Positions 55,557-64,000 of a stretch of DNA of 64,000 bases are shown here, piece after piece. This stretch comes from Ancylostoma caninum (lineage: Eukaryota > Nematoda > Chromadorea > Rhabditida > Ancylostomatidae), in contig JBAJFG010000445.1 in NCBI GenBank assembly GCA_037903475.1, positions 2,914,001-2,978,000 of the forward strand, given 5' to 3'. How positions within the stretch are numbered: position 1 is the first letter of the stretch; the number at the start of each line of letters is the position of its first letter. Under the pieces are notes generated by a model. The model was not told where the DNA came from. It made no database searches and saw only the letters and a program-made list of their open reading frames with translations. A program made the translations under genes and the position numbers.

Positions 55557-56591
55557 GGGACTCACCTACATATTTTCTGCAACCTCCTAATTGCTGTCAT
55601 CCTCCCTCAACTGCTTCTATGTAAGAAGGGGGAGCTTCAGCAACGAATGAGAGGAAACTGGCCGCAAATGGCGGAGAATGACCTGAGACTTTGAGGGGGT
55701 AGGCCTCCCGAGGTGAGCGGAAGTGAAAATTGAAACCTGAAAATTCTGTACAACACTTCAACATAACAAGAAAAAAACTCGTCGTGCCTTTAAATCTCTG
55801 GAGGTCGAAATAGTGAAGGTTGTCTGAACCGAGAAAGTGAGCTATCCTCAATCATGGCTTCGATAAGGCTGAGACCGGGGTCAAATGGGTCAGGGTTGTC
55901 GAGTACCACATGTCGAGTACCACATGATGAAGTTTCTTTGCAAAATGAATTTCAACCGATATGGTTTGTAATAGCTTACATTGCTCACAAAAATGAAGGA
56001 AAGATGCTGATGGAAACCAGCTTAGAGCTAAGATTTGCACAGTCTCCCCTTTTCGTGTCGGGACAGCTCAATCCGTGAAGGATAATTAATCCTGGCTCTG
56101 TTTCCGTTAGATATTTTGGTAGTTTCGATAACTTGTGTGTTGCACAGTTGCCATAAACTTTCTTCATAAAATTCTCTACAAAGTTACACCAAGAGCGACA
56201 ATTTTCACCAGAAATCCAAAGAGAAATCAAAATTGGAGATTGGGATTTCCGTCCTTTGAAATTTCTCGCCAATTTTGCGAAGTCGTAATCGTGATCCACG
56301 CAGTGCTCTGCTTGAATGAAGACATCTTTCTGCATGTAGAGGTCATTACTGCAAATGTGATAGACTAAATTTTGCTTGGAAAACGTGGCAAGATTGAAAA
56401 TCCATTTTCATCGGGAATTTCTTCTGATTCAAAAATTAGATGATGCAGAATCTAAGCCGCAAGTGTGCATTTCACCTGAACCTGCTTTGTTCGCTCGTCG
56501 CCTCGCTGTGTTATAAGCTCGGCTGATCTTAGGGGATGCTCTGCTGCTCTCGAGTAGTGGGCCTTTTCTCAGTGGTTTGTGACTCAGAGCT
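55557..56591. other. Gene-free stretch
   Basis: No exon chain recognised on either strand; the frame 55985-56335 (minus) has no family resemblance. 'gtcgagtaccacat' is repeated in tandem at about 55898-55925. Confidence 0.4.
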
Positions 56592-56603
56592 GTTCCTGCG
56601 TAT

Positions 56604-59600
56604 CACCTTGATCACCTTGACTCCCGTTGATCTTCGGATGTACCGAGCGGGCGCCAGCAATCCTTCCATTTGTCCCTCTCGCGAGCCAGAGTTGTCCAGT
56701 GGATTCTGTCCGTTCGAGGGACACGAAGAGCATTATATCTTTCCTTGAAGGACTTCGTGAAGAAGTCTGACCATCGGGTCGGTGGTCTTCCTGTCGTGCG
56801 CTTAACGTCCCGTGGAGTCCAGTCGCTGACGGCTCTTGTCCAACGGTGGTCGTTAAGACGCATCACGTGTCCGGCCCACCTGATCTTACTCAACTTGGCG
56901 TAAGCGGCAGCGTCCCTGATCTTCGACTGTTCACGAAGGGTGGAACTCCGTATTCCAGCCCTCACTTGTGTGAGGCGGGTTATTCCTAGCATCACCCTCT
57001 CGATGGAGCGTTCGATGACGTTGACCGCATTCTCATCCTGCTTGCGTAACGCCCAGGTTTCCGAGGCGTACGTCAAAGCAGGGAGAACCGTTGTATTGAA
57101 GAGGTGGGCACGGAGCCTGGTGTTCTTCGTCTTCTTCACTACGTCCTCGATGCTCTTGTAGGCTCCCCAAGCCGCTCGCTTCCTCCTGCCCAGCTCTGGA
57201 GCGAGATCGTTCATCATGTTGACTTCCCGACCTAGATATACGTAGCTGGAGCATTCGGATATGGTCGTTCCGTTGAGCGAGAATGGGGCATCCGGGACCC
57301 ATCCGTTCCTCATGAACATCGTCTTCGTCAGGTTCAGTTGGAGACCGATCTTTCCACACGCGTCGTCAAAGTCGGCCAGCATCCGTTCCGCTTCGCCGAT
57401 AGTTGGTGTTATAAGGACGATGTCGTCAGCGAAGCGAAGGTGGTTAAGTCGCCGGCCATCAACTTGCACTCCCATGCAATCCCATTCCAGTCTTCGCATG
57501 ACGTCTTCGAGAGTGGCGCTGAATAGTTTTGGCGACACGGTGTCGCCTTGTCGAACCCCTCTCTTGACGTCGATAGTGATGTCGTCGTAGAATGGAGAAA
57601 TCCTGGTCGTGAAGTTGCTGTAGAGCTCACGAAATATCTTGATGTACTGAGTAGGTATGCCCTGGTTGCCCAGGGCTTTGAGGACCGCCTCTGTCTCCAC
57701 AGAGTCGAAGGCTTTCTTCAAATCGATGAACGTGAGACAGAGAGGCATCTTATACTCTCGCGATACTTCAATGAGTCTAGTGACCGTGTGTATGTGATCG
57801 ATCGTACTGAATCCTTTTCGAAACCCTGCTTGCTCGCACGGCTGTCCTTCATCTAATGTCCTTTCGATCCTATTTAGAATCACTCGAGTGAAAAGCTTGT
57901 AGATGACGGACAACAGACAGATGGGGCGATAATTGCCGATGTCCTGTGGGTCTCCCTTCTTGTACAGCAGCACGGTCCTGCTGGTCTTCCATTGGTTCGG
58001 TACCTTGCACTCCGACAGGTACCGCGTGAAGAGCCTAGCCAAGGTGGTGATAAGAACTGGCGGTAGGTTCTTCAGATGTTCCGGTCGAATCCTGTCGGGG
58101 CCCGGTGCTGTACGATTCTTCACCGACTTGATGGCATGTCGGACTTCGGAAGGGAGAACTGATGGGACAACGTATCCATCCTCCCTCGGGTGATATTGGG
58201 GGAGATGGACGTGGCTATCGAAGAGATCCGAGTAGAAGTCGTGGATGACCTTCTCCATTACCCGTCTTGATGAAGAAATTGTTCCTTCTGGGCGCCGGAG
58301 GGCGGTCATCTTGGTCTTACGATTGGCGAAGTCACGGCGGGCGTTGCGAATGCTTCTTCCTGCCTCTGCGGCTTCGGCCAATACTGCTGCTCGTCTCTCT
58401 TTAAGGTCTTCTTTTATCGCTTCTCTGCACCGTTTTGCGAGCTCGGACGTCAGTTGGTAGTTGCCTGCGGCTCTCGCGACTCCGCGCTGGCGTATCAGCT
58501 CGAGGGTCTCGTAAGACAGTCGTCTTTTGGTGGATCTTGAGCCCTCGGCTCTCCTTGCGCTGTCGCAGAGATGTTGAACAAGCCGATCGTATTCTTCGTC
58601 GATGTTGTCGACAACGGCATCTTCCCAAAAGCCGGCTAACGAAGTGAAGAGATCCCAATTGATGACGGATTTAGGAGCCCTGTTCTTGAACTTCGCGGCT
58701 TTCTCTCCTTTGCGCGAGAAGAAGAATCTTGCACGAAGGAGGCGATGGTCTGATCCGGTGTAGAACTTCGGTACAACACCGACGTCGGTCAGGCAGAACC
58801 TTCGATTGACGATGATGTGGTCAATTTCATTATGGTACTCTCCACCGGGTGACTCCCACGTCCACCGTAGGGAGGTTGGCTTCTGAAACTGTGAGTTACC
58901 ATGGATGGTCTTCGTCGTCATGATGAACTCAGACAGCCTCTCTCCCTGTTCGTTCCACTGTAGGCCGTGGGTACCGATGTGAAGTTCCTCAGGCGTTCTC
59001 CTAGGGCCAATCTTGGCGTTGAAGTCGCCAACAATGACCTTGTAGAAAGTGTGGTCTTCCCTGTAGAACTTCTCCAAGTCCATGTAGAAGGCCTCGATTT
59101 CTTCATCGTCGTAGCTGGATGTTGGAGCATAGGCGACGAAGATTGTCAAGGCCGGTATTGATCCACATCTTCTCAGTCGCAAACGTCCGATTCGGGTTGT
59201 TAGCTGTTCGAACGAATCGATGTTCATGGCCAAGTTCGTGTTGACGAGGACACCGACTCCACCAACTCCTCTACTGTCGCAGGTTCCAAGGAACAGTTCT
59301 TCTCCAGTGTCGAAGGTGGCGTTCAGTGGCCGGTGTCTCCTCGTCTCGGTCAGTCCGATGACGTCGTACCTGATCTTCCTGGCCTGCATCATCAAATCCT
59401 CGATAGAAGCCTCCGATGCAAGCGTGCGTGCGTTGAAGGTACAGATCGTCATCATAGTCCTTCTGGTTTTAGGCAGCCTAGATAACCCCTCGGACCTCGT
59501 CCTCACTGGCGCCGCCGTACCAGTGACTCTTCCGAGATCAGGGGAACACTCTTTATTATTGCTGTGTCGAGCTTTAAGAAAAAGAAAACCCTTAGGAGAT

Positions 59601-60020
59601 AGCTTGCTGGGCTCTATTCCCCCGCGGGTAGCTAGGGTAGGATTTCACCGGGAAGTTAGCCGGGCTTCCCGGGAGTGGACGATGGAGCTTATTTGTTGGA
59701 GGCGACTCCGAACCGCCTCCCTTGTACCTCCCAGTCACTTGAATGCAGGGCTTTTGGTCGGATAGATGTGCAGGATACAATCTGCAGACACGCAAGTACA
59801 CTCACGCACGCATGCATGAACACACCCACGCGCTGGCAGAAGGTATGGATCGTTCCGACACTGCAGAAACAGGGAGTCCATCCCCTGAATCCACCCGCGT
59901 CTCAGGGCAGGCACAAGGTCGCATGTGGTCCGCGATTAGCCCCCTATCCGCCACCTGGGGACGCGCCACGTAGCCTCGCGACTAACCGGCTGGGATCCCT
60001 CTTATGAGGGAGATCCGTGG
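56604..60020 (-). mobile_element. Full-length RTE-type non-LTR retrotransposon, copy 2
   Basis: Same ends as copy 1 on the opposite strand, 3417 bp, bracketed by a perfect 12-bp target duplication GTTCCTGCGTAT (56592-56603 and 60021-60032). Differences from copy 1 that I saw: one T fewer in the leader's T run, a G/A change in the leader, and one Lys/Asn change in the ORF. Confidence 0.95.
56612..59506 (-). CDS. RTE endonuclease-reverse transcriptase (copy 2, intact)
   Basis: 964 aa, identical to the copy 1 product except residue ~277 (FKNRAP here, FKKRAP there). All endonuclease and reverse transcriptase motifs (N25, E54, GSDHRLLR, GVRQGDTVSPKLF, FADD) are kept. Antisense frames inside it are shadows. 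Confidence 0.97.
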   Translation of the reverse strand: MRTRSEGLSRLPKTRRTMMTICTFNARTLASEASIEDLMMQARKIRYDVIGLTETRRHRPLNATFDTGEELFLGTCDSRGVGGVGVLVNTNLAMNIDSFEQLTTRIGRLRLRRCGSIPALTIFVAYAPTSSYDDEEIEAFYMDLEKFYREDHTFYKVIVGDFNAKIGPRRTPEELHIGTHGLQWNEQGERLSEFIMTTKTIHGNSQFQKPTSLRWTWESPGGEYHNEIDHIIVNRRFCLTDVGVVPKFYTGSDHRLLRARFFFSRKGEKAAKFKNRAPKSVINWDLFTSLAGFWEDAVVDNIDEEYDRLVQHLCDSARRAEGSRSTKRRLSYETLELIRQRGVARAAGNYQLTSELAKRCREAIKEDLKERRAAVLAEAAEAGRSIRNARRDFANRKTKMTALRRPEGTISSSRRVMEKVIHDFYSDLFDSHVHLPQYHPREDGYVVPSVLPSEVRHAIKSVKNRTAPGPDRIRPEHLKNLPPVLITTLARLFTRYLSECKVPNQWKTSRTVLLYKKGDPQDIGNYRPICLLSVIYKLFTRVILNRIERTLDEGQPCEQAGFRKGFSTIDHIHTVTRLIEVSREYKMPLCLTFIDLKKAFDSVETEAVLKALGNQGIPTQYIKIFRELYSNFTTRISPFYDDITIDVKRGVRQGDTVSPKLFSATLEDVMRRLEWDCMGVQVDGRRLNHLRFADDIVLITPTIGEAERMLADFDDACGKIGLQLNLTKTMFMRNGWVPDAPFSLNGTTISECSSYVYLGREVNMMNDLAPELGRRKRAAWGAYKSIEDVVKKTKNTRLRAHLFNTTVLPALTYASETWALRKQDENAVNVIERSIERVMLGITRLTQVRAGIRSSTLREQSKIRDAAAYAKLSKIRWAGHVMRLNDHRWTRAVSDWTPRDVKRTTGRPPTRWSDFFTKSFKERYNALRVPRTDRIHWTTLARERDKWKDCWRPLGTSEDQRESR

Positions 60021-60032
60021 GTTCCTGCGTAT

Positions 60033-62289
60033 AACTACACTAATAAAACTGCTGAGAATTCTGCGTGGGTGCTGCCTTGCTCCCTTTGGGCTGCATCCCT
60101 GAACCGACTATCATCATCCTCACAGGCAAAGGCCTTTCTCTCTAGGCTTTAATGTTCGGTTGGGATATGTCTCAGGTTATCAGACCTATTGTCTGCGTCT
60201 GAGTAGTAACGACACGGGAACCTTATGTGCAATGCTGCTTTGCCAACCCATGTCAGATGAGCATCTTCTTCTCCATTCGCTTAGGTGGGTCATTCTGGGT
60301 CGCCACTAGGGGCAAACGATGAGTGTAGTATTTGATGTGTGTCCGCCCGGCTAATCTGCGTTGGCTCCATCACTGGGGATCGCTTCAAAAGCGCCAGAAA
60401 GCCGACGTAGGCTCGAAAATAGATGAAGAAAAAAGAGGGATGACCAATACCTCATGGTTAACCATAAACGACAGCTATTCGAAAGAAACGGTTCACTCTC
60501 TCTATTTGAATTTTCGCGATTTTTTTTTTCGGTTTTTTGGTCAAATCCTGGGAAATGTAAAGTTTAAAAGGGACCGGAAATCTCTGTGAAACGCAGAGCC
60601 TAAAACAAAAACAGAATATACGCACAAAAATGAATTTCTCTCTTTCTATTGCATTAAGTAGCCGTTCAATAATGTAGTGGAGTCGATTTTGATATAAAGC
60701 TTACGACTTGGGAATACGAGTCGCAAATAACTGTCCTAAAAACTCTAGAACTACTTTGGATAAATGGCACGTTCCCCAAATGAAACGCGAGGGATTTGTG
60801 GAGGTGAGTTCCCTTAATGACTTACCAAATACCCCGCGTGTCCCTTCATCTAAAGGGCCAAATAGTTCTGTGAGCATCTACTGCTGTAAAAAGTTGTACG
60901 GAAACATCAGTGCGATTCAGCAGACAAACGTTTACGGGGAAGCCACTCACGGGTATTATTCACGGGATCCATCTTTCAAGGAAAGCAGAAATTCCGCAAG
61001 GAGCTATGAATGCAAGCTCATTCTTGTACTGCTGTTGGTTTTACGTATGTTCCAACTGTTCCTTATTCCAACTGCACGTACCTCTTCGTTTAGTTCTTTG
61101 AAGGTGCACCGTGAACGAACAAGACATAGAGAGCCATCACCGGGAAGCTAACAATGCTCTAAATCCACCCATTGCACAGTGGGTAATTTTGAACATCTAG
61201 CCGATCAAAATTAATTTTCTAGGGAACCGGTGGATAAATTCTTTTACTTTTCAGCACATATACTCTATCTGGTCCGCTGCTTCTATGCACTGCATATGAC
61301 CCATGGAATCCAAGGATTTAATACAATTTCCGATACTTCTGCAATAGAGCCTGAGAGCACAAGATCATGTGCTGAGAAATAATTTTCTGCGCGGTAGTTG
61401 CGCCAGATAAATTTGAGTCTCTATGCGTGTTTGTGAACAAATAACTATCTAGAACATGAATATGCGTTTCACTTTCAGGATTGCATACATTTGCACATGA
61501 TGAGCATGACGTGAGCTAACATATTAAACTGGTGGATATTTTGCTCGATTTTGTAATTGAGAAAATACATAGTAATTCTACAGGGTGCGCGCGAATTATT
61601 GGCGCGTGGTTTTCTGAGCCCCAATCAGGAAGGACTGAGCGGAATCATATGTCATGTTATAGGTGTCCTTCCTTGAGTCATCTCTACCGTAGACATTAGC
61701 TGGTTTCTCAAATGACCTTTTGCTGTGCCTACACAGGTTTCAGGAAATCTCCTGGTCAAATCGCTGGTGACACGGGGTCGGTGACAGCGCCCCTCCTTCC
61801 AAGATTTTCTGAAGTAGACTTTAGAAGACTCCGACCATGTATACATATATGTATACATGATAGGTCACTTCTAAGTCTCAATTACATTGCGCTCACCGTT
61901 AATTGGAACACCAAATGATTACTATGCTGAAAACAGGCGTTGAATCTAACAAACCGTTTTTGCTTTTTTTTTGCGGATGCAGGACTGCTAATCACCAGAA
62001 GAGCAAATATAGTACTGCCGCTAATATAAATAGCCTAGTCGGCCCGGAACGTTAACTTACATGAAAATCTCATAATTCATGAGGATTCGAATAAGATTTG
62101 TCAAGGTTTTGCTTGATGAAGGTGGTAGCCCGTAGGGTATCCCAACATAGGATGTCTTTGAAGACGATATCATTCCATTTTTTGACAGATATTTTCTCCA
62201 CCAAATTTCCTATTAATGTTAATTTCTCTGAGAGTGGTTTTTTCTTCCCCAATTCCAGTATTTTTTTAATTCACATTATAACCTCAAAG
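60033..62289. other. Gene-free stretch
   Basis: No gene I can support. 60708-61151 (plus) is an open 147-codon frame without family resemblance. 61836-61858 holds the short palindrome 'catgtatacatatatgtatacatg'-type sequence. No tRNA or other RNA gene noticed. Confidence 0.35.
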
Positions 62290-62496
62290 ATGCCGCTTTT
62301 CCTTCTCTCACTTGCTTTCATGATGGGCGCTATCGGCGCGGGGCTAACAAACCAGAAGTGTTGCTTGAATAAACCTCTTGACCCACAAAGGTCTTGCATA
62401 ACATTACCCGTGAAGACATTCCCAAAAAAGAACCAATTGCGGAATTGCAAGCCCATTTCTTTCAAGCATATAGGAGAGGTCTGTGCTAGAGAGTAG
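62290..62496 (+). CDS. Possible small cysteine-rich secreted protein
   Basis: An ATG at 62290 opens 68 codons: a clear signal peptide (MPLFLLSLAFMMGAIGAG) and a basic mature part of 50 residues with five cysteines (KCC, SC, NC, VC) ending EVCARE. The acceptor-like CCCAATTCCAG at 62252-62262 precedes it. An odd number of cysteines and a possible donor near the 3' end (GAG|GTCTGT) leave room for another exon. No family named; secreted cysteine-rich peptides are common in parasitic nematodes. Confidence 0.45.
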   Translation: MPLFLLSLAFMMGAIGAGLTNQKCCLNKPLDPQRSCITLPVKTFPKKNQLRNCKPISFKHIGEVCARE

Positions 62497-64000
62497 CGGT
62501 TTCAGCCTACATAGAAGCGTTTTCTGTAGAGGGTCGCAGTTGGTCGCAAAAATAACACACATATTCGTGCACAGGCTAGCCACTACACGTACTTTCTTAG
62601 CAGAATCTCGTGGAAGTTCTTCAGATTTATCCGATAACACAAACAGGCCATGTGCTTGATCGCTCATTTCTCAGACACGTTTGGATTTTTTACCCATATC
62701 TGAGAAATGTGGTTACTAGAAAATATGGAAGCTTGTTTCAAGTCTGTTGAAAGAGTCATAAACGAGAAATTCAGACGACAACATAGACGACAGAGGCAAC
62801 TCATAAAGTACTCATCTGTTTCACGTAGGCGATGTTGGATTGAAATGGTATGTTTTTGTTATCTAATCATGCCCCGCCAGGTGATCGGTAGCGAAAAACC
62901 ACTTGTATCGTATGCGCGGACTATCGGCGAATATTTTGGTGCACTAGTCGCGACGTGATATGGTAGGTCGAAAAATACATTTTGAGCTGCTAGATTTGCG
63001 AAATTGCACCTTATACATTGTGACGTCATCATGCACTTCATCACTGTACCCACGGTTGATTTTCGCCAGAAAACTGTACCAACGAAGATCCGTGTTTTTG
63101 TTTTGTTTTTTTTTCTGCCATAGGACAGTCTCTGATTTGCTGATTACCAGGATCACTGCATACCAATCGCATGGAGGTAGCGCGCTCTACAAGATGAGTC
63201 AAAAACGGAAACGTAAAGAAACTGCTCCTAACACATACTGTACGTCAGAAATTCATCTCCTCAGCGTGTCCTTATCTCAGAGTCTTGCATGCTGATTCGG
63301 AGCCACAAGTAATTTCAAAGGTAGTCGCGTTGCTGGTTAAGTTTGAAGCACGATTTTGAACTTACCTTGTGCAGAGTGAGCTAAAGGTTTTTGGCCAGTA
63401 TTGAAGTGCTGCAAAAACTCCACATGAGATCCAGTGATGATTAAATTGAGGAGGTGATCTACTAATTCTTTTTTACTTTTTCTACTATTTGGTAAATCAT
63501 TCCCTCAGTTTGATCATCACTGGTTCTCAGACAGAGCCTTTGCAGCACTTGAATGCAGGCTCTTTTGATTCATTTTGTAGAGCTCGTTACCGCCATGCGA
63601 TTGGTGTACCACTAGCAACAAAACTGCCTTATTCAGATCTCGGAAGCCTGTCTCTTATTGATGCAGAAGGGTCAATTTCTTCTGGACATTAGCGCCTCGT
63701 CCAAACTTTCCCTCTGGATGCCGTTCAAACGATGTGTCCAGGGGGGCAGCTGTGGTAAAAACCCCGGAAGCCTCTCACAACCTCAGCACATCACGTTTTC
63801 ATATCATGCCTTAAAGCATTAGTTTCGAATAGATTTACGTTGATCGAGGAATCCTGGGTGTTTCGTCATGTAAACCTTGTGCCGTCAATTCAGAGGTTAT
63901 CTAATTTCGGCGAAAACTGTGACTGCGCCTTCCCTAGCTTTGACCGCTACAAAGCTCCAATATCAACGATTATATCAGTGTCACCCGATCCCCGATCAGA
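62497..64000. other. Gene-free or unresolved stretch
   Basis: The open frame 62707-62958 (plus, 83 codons, very basic middle part) and 63489-63692 show no recognisable domain or convincing splice context. Nothing else identified up to the window end. Confidence 0.35.

Noticed and set aside
60332..61151. Two plus-strand frames of 85 and 147 codons
   Set aside because: No domain, no signal peptide, no convincing splice sites; composition is like the surrounding noncoding DNA.

Overview
The window looks like nuclear DNA of a clade V (strongylid, probably hookworm-type) nematode. This is inference from four things seen in the sequence: short introns with TTTCAG/TTTTAG acceptors, trans-splice-type acceptors just upstream of start codons, conserved animal genes read only through many small exons, and dense nematode-type transposons (RTE, Gypsy, Penelope-like, hAT and many fold-back MITEs). 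Exons below were assembled by hand from splice sites, reading phase and family conservation; every phase-consistent exon chain is given in the evidence. No database search was possible.

Left part (1-21800): an acyl-CoA-binding/enoyl-CoA isomerase gene (ech-4/ECI2 type, minus strand, 163-4903, first exon missing). Next come a fold-back repeat, a two-exon gene with a retroviral-type integrase zinc-binding domain (minus, 5751-6640), and a long gene-poor, repeat-rich stretch. That stretch holds a possible proline-rich secreted protein (12598-13478), a non-autonomous hAT element with a perfect 8-bp target duplication (14620-15774) and two interleaved fold-back elements (16725-17492). A four-exon saposin-like secreted protein (minus, 19631-20181) and a pure 235-bp GA microsatellite close this part.

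Middle part (22000-40030) is the conserved gene core. copb-1 (coatomer beta, minus, 25 exons, 965 aa) stands head to head with a ZRANB2-type splicing-associated zinc-finger/RS protein (plus, 10 exons, 355 aa). This is followed after about 390 bp by a YIPF1/2-type Golgi membrane protein (plus, 10 exons, 365 aa). The spacing, AATAAA and acceptor between the last two suggest a trans-spliced operon. COPI coat and YIPF both serve Golgi membrane traffic; ech-4 serves fatty-acid oxidation.

Right part (40030-64000) is a nested transposon block. A minus-strand Ty3/Gypsy-type LTR retrotransposon (42050-54506, GTAC target duplication) sits between inverted copies of another repeat. Its 3' LTR was hit by a full-length RTE retrotransposon (42334-45751, intact 964-aa ORF, 10-bp target duplication). 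Its integrase was hit by a Penelope-like element inserted as an inverted dimer (47652-49190) carrying GIY-YIG ends and a hammerhead-ribozyme-like motif in each arm. A second, almost identical RTE copy lies on the minus strand at 56604-60020 with its own 12-bp duplication. The last 4 kb has one plausible small cysteine-rich secreted protein (62290-62496) and otherwise nothing I can name.
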